The translations under genes and the position numbers were made by a program. A stretch of 64,000 nucleotides of DNA from Pseudocoprococcus catus. GTDB taxonomy: Bacteria; Bacillota; Clostridia; Lachnospirales; Lachnospiraceae. The notes below the pieces were generated by a model. The model worked only from the letters and a program-made list of their open reading frames with translations, did not search any database and had not been told where the DNA came from. The stretch lies in the NCBI RefSeq assembly GCF_902381825.1, contig NZ_LR698973.1, forward strand, positions 2,812,957 to 2,876,956, in the 5' to 3' direction. Positions 8,524 to 15,483 of this stretch are shown here, piece by piece (the stretch's first letter is position 1; the number at the start of each line of letters is the position of its first letter).

Positions 8524-9201
8524 CTATAGTAAAAGTTTCATTTTTTTATCGTTAACTTCTATAAGATTTTCATCTTGCATACGACCAAGTTCTCTGGACA
8601 GTGCACTTCGGTTTACACCTAAGAATTCTGCAAGTGCTGTCTGTGTAAAGGGAACATGGAGATACCCTTCTGAGTCTGGCGCTAAACTATGCAAATAGAT
8701 TAGAATTCGATCTCTTAAAGATTTCTGATTTGCAATTCTTAGTTTTAGATTTGAAAAAACATTTTGTGAGGCAAGTATTTTGAGCATGTTAGTGGTTAAA
8801 TTCAGTTGGTAAGAGCATGGACAGGAAGAACCGCTTATAATACCTTTAAGATTAATTAACATAATGGTGCAGTTAGTCAATGCTTTTAGCTGTATTGGAC
8901 TGTATGGTGTTTGCACGCATGCCAGGGCTTCTGCAAATGATCGACCACGTTCAAAATGATTCATATTGATTTTGCTGTAGTTTTCATTGATAAATGATCC
9001 TTCAACTGTTCCATCAAGCACAATTCCGGAATATAACAAAGGTTCTCCTAGGTGTTGAATTAATTCGTCTTTTTCAAAAGAGAGAATTGAGGCCTGGAGG
9101 AAGTTGAAAATTTGCGGATAGTGTTCAAGAGGAATTCCTTCAAATAGCTTTGCTTTCGATAGTATCGGAAGATACTTCTGATAATCATCTAGTTTCTTCA
9201 T
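8524..9201 (-). CDS. Crp/Fnr-family transcriptional regulator
   Basis: This 225-residue protein has an N-terminal cyclic-nucleotide-like beta barrel (about residues 15-130) and a C-terminal HTH_Crp domain with TQTALAEFLGVNRSALSREL (about 184-203) followed by QDENLIEV. Cysteines at CPCS lie near the barrel-helix junction, but a clear Fnr iron-sulfur pattern is not seen. The family in clostridia includes HcpR-type nitric oxide sensors, consistent with the DUF438/hemerythrin gene nearby. A perfect palindrome lies about 50 bp upstream of its start and is shared with the DUF438 promoter, suggesting autoregulation. Confidence 0.9.
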   Translation of the reverse strand: MKKLDDYQKYLPILSKAKLFEGIPLEHYPQIFNFLQASILSFEKDELIQHLGEPLLYSGIVLDGTVEGSFINENYSKINMNHFERGRSFAEALACVQTPYSPIQLKALTNCTIMLINLKGIISGSSCPCSYQLNLTTNMLKILASQNVFSNLKLRIANQKSLRDRILIYLHSLAPDSEGYLHVPFTQTALAEFLGVNRSALSRELGRMQDENLIEVNDKKMKLLL

Positions 9202-9249
9202 ATGCTTATTACCATCCTTTCAAATGAAATTTTATCATATCATCGATAT

Positions 9250-9265
9250 TGTTGCTACAGCAACA
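9250..9265. promoter_or_regulatory. Crp/Fnr-type palindrome, copy 2
   Basis: TGTTGCT-AC-AGCAACA is the second copy of the palindrome at 6295. It lies between the regulator gene (minus) and the small plus-strand ORF and cupin gene, so it could control both directions. Confidence 0.65.
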
Positions 9266-9327
9266 GAAAAACAAGAGGCCTATGGATAAAATAATAGATG
9301 TAAAGAAGAGAAAGAGAGGTGGTAACG

Positions 9328-9462
9328 ATGAAAGAACAAGCTAGAAAAATTATAGATTTTGTAAGAGAAAACAGAACAGTGCCAGGGTGTACCATCTCGA
9401 AGCAAATCTATCATGAGAATGGCACAGGGATATCAATTTTTTGCCTGGAGAAAGTATTCTAA
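9328..9462 (+). pseudogene. Cupin-like N-terminal fragment
   Basis: After a GAGGTGG ribosome site, an ATG opens 44 codons including TISKQIYHENGTGISIF, which resembles the first strands of small cupins. The frame then leaves the family. LPGESILTP, the expected continuation, is found in a neighbouring frame just downstream, so a slip in the TTTTTT run near 9440 probably broke the gene. It lies directly before an intact cupin gene. The assignment rests on short similarity. Confidence 0.4.
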
Positions 9463-9542
9463 CACCTATTCAACGGTCGGTTGGAGTTAGTGCAATAAAA
9501 GATTCTATATATAAAGAGATTGAATTTCGAAAGGAGACTATT

Positions 9543-9869
9543 ATGAACGAGGTAATCAAGGCGGGAGAAGTATTTAAGTTAGCAGAGTTACTTCCATATC
9601 AGGAAGGAAAGATTGTAAATATGGATTTGGCGCATAATGACAAGATGAAATTTGTTGTTATGAGTTTTGATGCAGGAACAGGTCTTTCAGAGCATGCAGC
9701 TCCGGGAGAAGCCCTTGTGATGGCACTTGATGGAGAGGCTGTGATTGGATATGAGGGACAGGAGCAGGTGATCCACGCAGGAGAAACTTTTAAGTTTGAT
9801 AAGTTTGGAAAGCACTCAGTAAGTGCAACAAAGCAGTTCAAAATGGCACTGTTATTGGTTCTTGAGTAA
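9543..9869 (+). CDS. Cupin-domain protein
   Basis: This 108-residue single-domain cupin starts at ATG 9543, eight bases after AAAGGAG. The first cupin motif is seen as SEHAAPGEALVMALDGEAVIGY and the second as GETFKFDKFGKHSVSA. One histidine of the metal site is visible in each motif. Such small cupins bind metals and often occur beside Crp/Fnr regulators and hemerythrin-like stress genes in clostridia. The function is otherwise unknown. It lies downstream of the second Crp/Fnr palindrome. Confidence 0.8.
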   Translation: MNEVIKAGEVFKLAELLPYQEGKIVNMDLAHNDKMKFVVMSFDAGTGLSEHAAPGEALVMALDGEAVIGYEGQEQVIHAGETFKFDKFGKHSVSATKQFKMALLLVLE

Positions 9870-9887
9870 ATATGAGGAGATATCGCT

Positions 9888-9971
9888 ATGAACTATTTAG
9901 AGATTGAAAAAGTAATCGGAAGACAGATTATTGATTCCACTGCCCCATTGGAAAGCAGCAAGTGCATATAA
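9888..9971 (+). pseudogene. Enolase start fragment
   Basis: After GAGGAG, an ATG begins MNYLEIEKVIGRQIIDS, which matches the N-terminus of enolase (usually IGREIIDSRGNPTVE). Identity stops after about 17 codons and the frame closes at 9971. The 3' end of the gene has been lost at a junction near 9940, where it meets a convergent DUF6061 fragment. Confidence 0.6.
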
Positions 9972-10106
9972 CGAATACTGTGAGCGGGGAGTGGCTTTTA
10001 GTCCATCCTCTGCCTTATTACAGTCAATGCGTAACATATATCCGGCAGATGTATAAATGTCAATGCTGTTGTGATACATGTTGTATTTTGCGTAAATGGT
10101 ATTCAT
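9897..10106 (-). pseudogene. DUF6061-like small protein, 3' truncated
   Basis: From ATG 10106, preceded by AAGGAG, the first 50 codons (YAKYNMYHNSIDIYTSAG, LRIDCNKAEDGLKATP) resemble the small DUF6061 proteins of gut clostridia. After about position 9945 the frame runs into the reverse complement of the enolase fragment, so the natural C-terminus is missing. The two 5' ends point at each other across one deletion junction. Family recognition is from memory. Confidence 0.5.
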
Positions 10107-10454
10107 GTTGTGTCTCCTTCAAATCAATAAAAATATAGAAGCATTTCAATCAGTTCACCATGTCATTTTCATTTTATGTTATAATGTGTTATCAGATTTT
10201 TTTGGTCTCCGCTGCCGCTTCGGTCGGCACAGAGCAGAGGTCCACCGGACCTCTTGTGCCCTTGTATTTTCCCTTATCAGAGTTCGTAAACTTATATGGG
10301 AAGATATAACACAAGGGAAACAATAAGGGAAAGCTCACCTGCGACAAATCCAGCGTTTTCAAAGGTTTACAGTGAATTTAATAACAAAATATAACAGTTA
10401 TTAAATTTCCTAAAACAGGTGAAATCTCAATCGGAATTTGGCGAGGTGATTATT
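10107..10454. other. Non-coding stretch with a strong hairpin
   Basis: No gene is recognised. At 10226-10260, GGCACA and AGAGGTCC pair with GGACCTCT and TGTGCC around a three-base loop, giving a very stable hairpin without a T tract. At 10379-10403, TAATAAC and GTTATTA form another inverted repeat just before the nucleotidyltransferase gene. Confidence 0.5.
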
Positions 10455-11072
10455 TTGGAACAGATTATTGAATATATAAAGCAAAACTACAATCCTATTT
10501 CTATCATCATTTATGGTTCGTATGCTGACGGAACAAATAATCTGAACAGTGATTTTGATTCGTTGGTTATTTCTTATGACCATGAACAATTTCACGACAT
10601 ATCTTTTGTGAACGGCATTCAATTGGATGTTTTTGTATATCCCGTTTCTTATTTCGATGGGGAGTTTGATTGCGATGATTTTGTACAAATCTTTGATGGT
10701 AAGATTATTGTAGATATCAATGAACGAGGAAAAGCACTTCAAATGAAAGTGATTTCACATATGCAGAACCGTCCCCAAAAATCAAAAGCAGAAATTGATG
10801 CAAGTGTTGGCTGGTGTAGTAAGATGTTTGAACGTGTAAAACGAAATGATGTCGAAGGAATGTTTCGGTGGCATTGGGTATTGATTGATAGTTTGGAGAT
10901 TTTTTGTGATTTAATGCAGCATCCTTATTTTGGACCAAAAAAGACATTGAAATGGATGGAGAAAAATCACCCTATTGCTTTTGCTCATTACAAAACAGCG
11001 CTTGAGGATTTCAGCGTGGATAGTTTGGAAAGCTGGATTGCATATATAAAAAACGCAAATGCTACATTCTGA
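10455..11072 (+). CDS. Nucleotidyltransferase-domain protein
   Basis: This protein of about 205 residues has an N-terminal minimal nucleotidyltransferase fold with IIIYGSYADGTNNLNSDFDS, that is GS-x(9-12)-D-x-D, the metal-binding signature. A third acidic strand follows (GIQLDVFVYP). The C-terminal half is helical and resembles HEPN/KNTase C-terminal helices (GMFRWHWVLIDSLEIF). Possible roles include AMP transfer to antibiotics or to a partner protein; the target is unknown. A TTG at 10455, six bases after GAGGTG, is my preferred start; a GTG at 10419 is an alternative. It lies between pseudogenes. Confidence 0.75.
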   Translation: MEQIIEYIKQNYNPISIIIYGSYADGTNNLNSDFDSLVISYDHEQFHDISFVNGIQLDVFVYPVSYFDGEFDCDDFVQIFDGKIIVDINERGKALQMKVISHMQNRPQKSKAEIDASVGWCSKMFERVKRNDVEGMFRWHWVLIDSLEIFCDLMQHPYFGPKKTLKWMEKNHPIAFAHYKTALEDFSVDSLESWIAYIKNANATF

Positions 11073-11090
11073 CAGATTTCAGTTTGATGA

Positions 11091-11438
11091 AATAAAGAAA
11101 TTCGCCAGATCCATGAAGCCTGTGGCGGGAAAATACTGAAGGTAATCATTGAAACCTGCCTTTTGACAGAAGAAGAGAAGATTAAAATGTGTGAACTGGT
11201 AACAAATGCCAGAGCAGAATTTATAAAGACATCTACTGGATTTTCTTCAGCTGGGGCAACATTCGAAGATGTAAAATTAATGCATGAACATGTTGGAAAT
11301 GGAGTGAAAGTAAAAGCAGCAGGTGGAATCACTTCTTTCGATGATGCTGAAAAATTTATAAGTCTTGGAGCAGACAGGCTTGGAACAAGTCGCCTGGTAA
11401 AAATTATGAAAGGGAATGCTAACTGTACAGGCTATTAA
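11091..11438 (+). pseudogene. Deoxyribose-phosphate aldolase C-terminal fragment
   Basis: The frame opens without a start and reads [11 protein letters not shown], then [34 protein letters not shown] and [12 protein letters not shown], ending [13 protein letters not shown]. These are the second half of DeoC, including the Schiff-base lysine region (KTSTGF) and the proton-relay lysine (VKAAGG). The first 100 or so residues are missing and the junction lies 20 bp after the nucleotidyltransferase stop. Confidence 0.8.
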
Positions 11439-11479
11439 AATAATGATTAATTGTAACTGTTCACAGTTATTCTTTATAT

Positions 11480-11512
11480 AGCCGTCTGATTTTTGCGGGA
11501 AGTCAGACGGCT
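11480..11512 (+). terminator. Hairpin after the deoC remnant
   Basis: AGCCGTCTGA and TCAGACGGCT form a perfect 10-bp stem 40 bp after the deoC fragment. It is probably the original deoC terminator although the following T tract is poor. Confidence 0.5.
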
Positions 11513-11584
11513 ATTATGCTGTATTTTGAACGCAGATAAGCAAGTAGCGAAGCGGATTGCGAATGTCCGCTTTATTGTTGTGTG

Positions 11585-11611
11585 TAGGAATCCTTGTATT
11601 AAGGAATCCTA
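11585..11611 (-). terminator. Hairpin at the 3' end of the MATE gene
   Basis: TAGGAATCCTT and AAGGAATCCTA form a perfect 11-bp stem with a five-base loop directly after the MATE stop codon. The minus strand has no T tract after it, but the plus strand has TTTT. Confidence 0.45.
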
Positions 11612-11613
11612 TT

Positions 11614-12939
11614 TTAATAATGAATCGGTTGCAGAAACCATACAGCAACGAGTAATGTCAGAGCTTCTGCCGCAGGAACGGCGAGCCATACTCCAGTCAA
11701 ACCAAATTTCAAAGGCAGTATAATCAGAAATAAAAGTAATAGTAGGAATGAACGCAAAAATGTGATCAGACCGGAGAAATACCCTTTTCCATATGCCATC
11801 ATTCGAATTGCAGCAAAAATATTAATTCCTGAAAATAGAAAACCGAGTCCATAAATTCTCATTCCGGATACTGCAATAGGAAACACAGGACTGGATGCAT
11901 CTGCAAAACAGGTTACGGCAACTGGAGTAAGAAAGTAGGTCAGTGCATAAATGACGATTGGAGCTACTGCGAAAAAGCGATGAGCATAGCTTTCCAGTTT
12001 CTGGCAAATTTTTATTTTTCGGTCGCCATACGCATAACTCAGAGGTGGTGCTATGCCCATAGAAAAACCAAAGTAGACACCGATAAACAAAAACTGCAGA
12101 TACATGATGATGGAAACTGCGGCAACACCGTCTTCACCGGCAAAGGAGAGTGCAGTGCGGTTAAATACGATGGTTGTAACTGCAATAGCAAGTTGATCGA
12201 CAAATTCGGATGCACCATTTATCATACAATGCATGGCTTCCCGCAAGGATAAGTTATGCAAGGTAAATGAAAGATACTTTTGTTTATGGATAAAATAATA
12301 AATTCCCATTGAAAATGACAATACCAGTCCAAGAATGGTTGCCAGTGCAGCACCATAGATTCCCATTTGCATTTGTCTGACCAGAATATAGTCTAAAACG
12401 ATATTCAAAATACCACCGGACAGTGCAGTGATAAAGCTATATGTGGGGGCACCGTCCACTCGGATAAAATATGTAAACAGTTCCTTACCGATTACGACGG
12501 GAGCTGCCCAAAGCCACCAACGTGCGTATGTTTTACACCCTGCAATTGTCACGGGGGTTGCACCGAGCATGTTCAGAATTGCTGAGAGATTCGTAAGAAT
12601 CATCAGGGAAACGAGGCATCCAAGTAAGATAGCTGCAAAAGAGCTGACAGAAAAGGAGCGGTCTGCTTCCTTTTTTCTGTTTCCGCCAATGTGCAAAGCT
12701 GTGACAGCGCTGCCGCCGGTAGCAAATACAAGTGCAATTCCGGTCAATACATTTACAATAGGATAAACAATGTTAATAGAAGCCAGTGCATTGGTTCCGA
12801 CATATGTAGAAACAAAAATACCATCAATAATGGTATAGGCTGTGTTAAATAATGATGTTAGATATGTAGGAACAATAAATTTTAATAGTTTTGTGAATCG
12901 AACTTCTTTTTTAGAAGCAAATATTAAAGTATTTTCCAT
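11614..12939 (-). CDS. MATE-family efflux transporter
   Basis: The 441-residue protein has about twelve membrane spans in two six-helix halves. The MATE signature region is seen as NTAYTIIDGIFVSTYVGTNA near residue 35, and the DinF-like second half begins near residue 230. MATE proteins export cationic drugs or metabolites in exchange for sodium or protons. It is transcribed away from a MerR-type regulator, and its promoter has the 19-bp spacer typical of MerR-activated genes. GGGAGG precedes the start. The two genes form a drug-sensing pair. Confidence 0.9.
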   Translation of the reverse strand: MENTLIFASKKEVRFTKLLKFIVPTYLTSLFNTAYTIIDGIFVSTYVGTNALASINIVYPIVNVLTGIALVFATGGSAVTALHIGGNRKKEADRSFSVSSFAAILLGCLVSLMILTNLSAILNMLGATPVTIAGCKTYARWWLWAAPVVIGKELFTYFIRVDGAPTYSFITALSGGILNIVLDYILVRQMQMGIYGAALATILGLVLSFSMGIYYFIHKQKYLSFTLHNLSLREAMHCMINGASEFVDQLAIAVTTIVFNRTALSFAGEDGVAAVSIIMYLQFLFIGVYFGFSMGIAPPLSYAYGDRKIKICQKLESYAHRFFAVAPIVIYALTYFLTPVAVTCFADASSPVFPIAVSGMRIYGLGFLFSGINIFAAIRMMAYGKGYFSGLITFLRSFLLLLLFLIILPLKFGLTGVWLAVPAAEALTLLVAVWFLQPIHY

Positions 12940-12961
12940 AAAAATTTCCTCCCTTGATGGA

Positions 12962-12992
12962 AGTATAAACCTTAAAGTAGCTTGAAGGTCAA
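12962..12992 (-). promoter_or_regulatory. MerR-type promoter of the MATE gene
   Basis: On the minus strand TTGACC (12987-12992) and TATACT (12962-12967) are separated by 19 bp. The spacer and flank hold the dyad ACCTTAAAG-TAG-CTTGAAGGT (12969-12989, one mismatch). Over-long spacers spanning a dyad are the hallmark of MerR-activated promoters. Confidence 0.8.
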
Positions 12993-13051
12993 CGGGAAAA
13001 ATAGTATAGTGGGTAAATAATAGTAAGTTTTAAAACCAGGAGGGAAAAATC

Positions 13052-13804
13052 ATGGATAAAAAATTTCAAATTGGAGAAATAGCCCGTTTTTTTGATATAC
13101 CAGCATCTACGTTTAGGTATTGGGAGGAGAAGGGGATTTTACATCCCAGAAAGAAAATTGAAAATCAATATCGGGAATATACAATTGAAGATTTAATGAC
13201 AATTTCAGATGTCGTTTTTTATAAAAATCTTGGGTTAGAGTTAAAGGAAATTCGTGGAATGGATGCCGCAACGCCTGAGCAGCATGGAAAATTATTTTCT
13301 GAGAAACTTGTAGAATTGGAACATCAACAAGAACTGCTTGCACGTCGGATGGAGAAATTACGATATCATATGAAGGCGTTGAAAACATTGGAGGAATTGA
13401 AAACACAGATATATCAAGAGTCGGATATTGATACAGCCTGCATTGTATCTTTTGACTTGATTGAAAGGGACAAGCTGCGTCAGTATATTGAAAATCCATA
13501 TCTTTATTCTCGGGTGCAGCATACGCAAACACTTCCACAGGAACAACGTGGGCTTACTATACCAGCGGAAATGAGTTCCTTATTTCCAAAATCCAGTATT
13601 CTTTGGCAAAAAAAGGCAAATCGATATGTAACTTTTTTGCTTAGGGAAGAAGTGACAGAGGGGTTTCCTAATAACCTGCACGAACACTTATCACGTATTC
13701 AGGAATCACACCGTACTGGTGCAATCATCAGCCGCTTTTTACTCTGTGCTCAGGAAAACGGAAAAATATATGATTTTTATAAGACGTTTGTAGAAATTAT
13801 ATGA
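13052..13804 (+). CDS. MerR-family transcriptional regulator
   Basis: This 250-residue protein begins with a MerR winged helix (KFQIGEIARFFDIPASTFRYWEEKGIL, split here as the HTH at residues 5-20 and wing after 30). A long coiled coil follows (residues 75-125, ELEHQQELLARRMEKLRYH). The C-terminal half of about 120 residues has the size of a ligand-binding domain such as those of multidrug sensors. The start follows GGAGGG. It is divergent from the MATE exporter and almost certainly activates it. The ligand is unknown. Confidence 0.9.
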   Translation: MDKKFQIGEIARFFDIPASTFRYWEEKGILHPRKKIENQYREYTIEDLMTISDVVFYKNLGLELKEIRGMDAATPEQHGKLFSEKLVELEHQQELLARRMEKLRYHMKALKTLEELKTQIYQESDIDTACIVSFDLIERDKLRQYIENPYLYSRVQHTQTLPQEQRGLTIPAEMSSLFPKSSILWQKKANRYVTFLLREEVTEGFPNNLHEHLSRIQESHRTGAIISRFLLCAQENGKIYDFYKTFVEII

Positions 13805-13990
13805 GGTACAATATTTGTAGTTACTGTGAAGGCACAGACCAACTGCGAATGAGTTTAAGAAGACCGAAATTCAAAGCAAGAAAATTGAGTACGAAAGCAA
13901 GTGAAAAACCTCCGTGAAGCTGTGAGATACGCCATGCACATCTCGGGAAAGATTTCCCTCGCTGCCGGGCTGTCGCCCTATACATTTCCA

Positions 13991-14036
13991 TGAAAGAGCC
14001 ATCTTTATCAAGCAAGCTTGAAAGATGGCTCTTTCA
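13991..14036. terminator. Long hairpin between merR and hsp20
   Basis: TGAAAGAGCCATCTTT pairs with AAGATGGCTCTTTCA around TCAAGCAAGCTTGA, itself an inverted repeat. The stem of about 20 pairs is perfect apart from one bulged base. A T tract is lacking, so termination or mRNA end protection are both possible. Confidence 0.5.
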
Positions 14037-14083
14037 CGTAAATGTGCATGACTCGTAGCGTTCACACAATCTTCACAAAATAA

Positions 14084-14110
14084 TTAGCACTCACCTCTTG
14101 ACAGTGCTAA
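14084..14110. promoter_or_regulatory. CIRCE element (HrcA operator) of hsp20 operon
   Basis: TTAGCACTC (14084-14092), nine bases, then CAGTGCTAA (14102-14110). One base differs from the consensus right arm GAGTGCTAA. CIRCE is the operator of the heat-shock repressor HrcA. Confidence 0.95.
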
Positions 14111-14126
14111 TAATGTATGTTATATT
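14098..14126 (+). promoter_or_regulatory. hsp20 promoter inside CIRCE
   Basis: TTGACA (14098-14103) and TATATT (14121-14126) are 17 bp apart. The -35 box lies inside the CIRCE element, so HrcA binding would block RNA polymerase. The leader to the first hsp20 start is about 125 nt. Confidence 0.9.
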
Positions 14127-14258
14127 ACATATAGAACAAAGGAAGGGGAACAAAAAGAAGCGTTCCGAATCCGGAGTTGGAGATGTTGATAACACTCAGG
14201 AGCAATCCGAAAGTGCTTGATTAGATTTTAAGATATCTTTTGAAAGGAGATATGACTT

Positions 14259-14687
14259 ATGTTAATGCCTAGTATTTTTGGAGAAAATTTGTTAGATGAC
14301 TTTTTTGGATTTCCATTTGATGGAGATTATGATTATAACGCAGCAGGTTTGATGACCACAGATGTGAAAGACACAGATCATGGTTATGAAGTAACGATGA
14401 ACATGCCGGGAGTAAAGAAGGAAGATGTGAAAGCTGAACTGAAGGATGGCTACTTGACCGTCAGTGCTGTATCGAATAAGCAGACAGATGAGAAGAACTC
14501 GGAGGGCAAGTACCTCAGACGTGAACGTTACAGCGGTTCATGCAGCAGAAGCTTTTATGTTGGTGAAGGTGTTAAACAGGAAGACATCAAGGCTAAGTTC
14601 GAGGATGGCACATTGAAGCTTGAGATTCCGAAAGAGGAAGCAAAGCCTGCAGTAGAGCAGAAGAAATATATATCTATTGAGGGATAA
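14259..14687 (+). CDS. Hsp20/alpha-crystallin small heat-shock protein
   Basis: This 142-residue protein has a short N-terminal region with DDFFGFPFD and an alpha-crystallin domain from about residue 35 to 130 (DHGYEVTMNMPGVKKEDVKAE, GYLTVSA, GTLKLEIPKEE). The C-terminal tail is short. Small heat-shock proteins are ATP-independent holdases that keep unfolded proteins soluble. It is the first gene after a CIRCE-controlled promoter and is followed 83 bp later by a paralogue. AAAGGAG precedes the start. Confidence 0.95.
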   Translation: MLMPSIFGENLLDDFFGFPFDGDYDYNAAGLMTTDVKDTDHGYEVTMNMPGVKKEDVKAELKDGYLTVSAVSNKQTDEKNSEGKYLRRERYSGSCSRSFYVGEGVKQEDIKAKFEDGTLKLEIPKEEAKPAVEQKKYISIEG

Positions 14688-14770
14688 TGATTCATCGGCT
14701 CGGATGTTTTTAGACAATAACAGTTAACAGATTGGAATATAGATATTTGATTGAAAAGGAGATATGACTT

Positions 14771-15229
14771 ATGTTACCTAGCATTTTTAACAATAATTTA
14801 TTTGATGATTTCTTTGGTTTTCCATTTTATTATGACAACAGAGCAGAAGATAAGGCAGAGAAGAAACTGTATGGTCACCATGCAGGCAATCTGATGAAGA
14901 CAGATATCAAGGAACTGGACAATGGCTATGAACTTGAGATTGATCTTCCGGGCTTCAAGAAAGACGAGCTTAAGGCTGAATTGAATAATGGTTACCTGAC
15001 CGTCAGTGCAGCGAAGGGGCTTGATGAAGATAAGGAAGACAAGAAGACAGGCAAGTACATCAGACGTGAGCGTTATGCAGGCGCATGCCAGAGAAGCTAT
15101 TATGTTGGCGAAGATATCACAGAAGAGGATATCAAGGCATCCTTTGAACATGGTATTCTGACACTGTTCGTACCTAAGAAAGAAGCAAAACCTGCTGTAG
15201 AAGAGAAGAAATATATCTCTATCCAGTAA
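14771..15229 (+). CDS. Hsp20/alpha-crystallin small heat-shock protein, second copy
   Basis: The 152-residue protein is a paralogue of the preceding gene and carries the same N-terminal FDDFFGFPF motif and alpha-crystallin domain (GYELEIDLPGFKKDELKAEL, GILTLFVPKKEAKP). It is nearly identical over its last 125 residues to the third copy at 27145-27600, which lost its N-terminus. The ribosome site and spacer (AAGGAGATATGACTT) are the same as those of the first gene, indicating tandem duplication. A strong terminator follows. Confidence 0.95.
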   Translation: MLPSIFNNNLFDDFFGFPFYYDNRAEDKAEKKLYGHHAGNLMKTDIKELDNGYELEIDLPGFKKDELKAELNNGYLTVSAAKGLDEDKEDKKTGKYIRRERYAGACQRSYYVGEDITEEDIKASFEHGILTLFVPKKEAKPAVEEKKYISIQ

Positions 15230-15278
15230 AAAATAAATGTATATGAAGCGCAGGAATTGTAAGCAAGTCCTGAATCAA

Positions 15279-15310
15279 AAAGGCCGCAGCCCATTTGGGC
15301 TGCGGCCTTT
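15279..15310 (+). terminator. Terminator of hsp20 operon
   Basis: AAAGGCCGCAGCCC-ATTT-GGGCTGCGGCCTTT is a perfect 14-bp stem. A CGCTGCTTTT stretch follows. Confidence 0.85.
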
Positions 15311-15397
15311 CGCTGCTTTTAGGGTTTTAAATAAATCGGATGCAAAAATGTAATAAGTTATGTCGCTGCGGTTATACCTCAATATCAAAATGGGCAT

Positions 15398-15426
15398 TTT
15401 ACATTGCATCTTCCGATTGCTATACT
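15398..15426 (+). promoter_or_regulatory. Promoter of the flavin reductase cluster
   Basis: TTTACA (15398-15403) and TATACT (15421-15426) are separated by 17 bp, about 60 bp upstream of the reductase start. It is a probable sigma-A promoter and a plausible target of the downstream LysR regulator. Confidence 0.6.
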
Positions 15427-15483
15427 CATAGTAAAAGTGAAGATAATAACGTTATATTTGACAATGAATCATGGGGGATGAGT

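Noticed and set aside
10226..10260. Riboswitch or small RNA suggested by the strong hairpin
   Set aside because: It is one stable hairpin without promoter, terminator tract or known motif.
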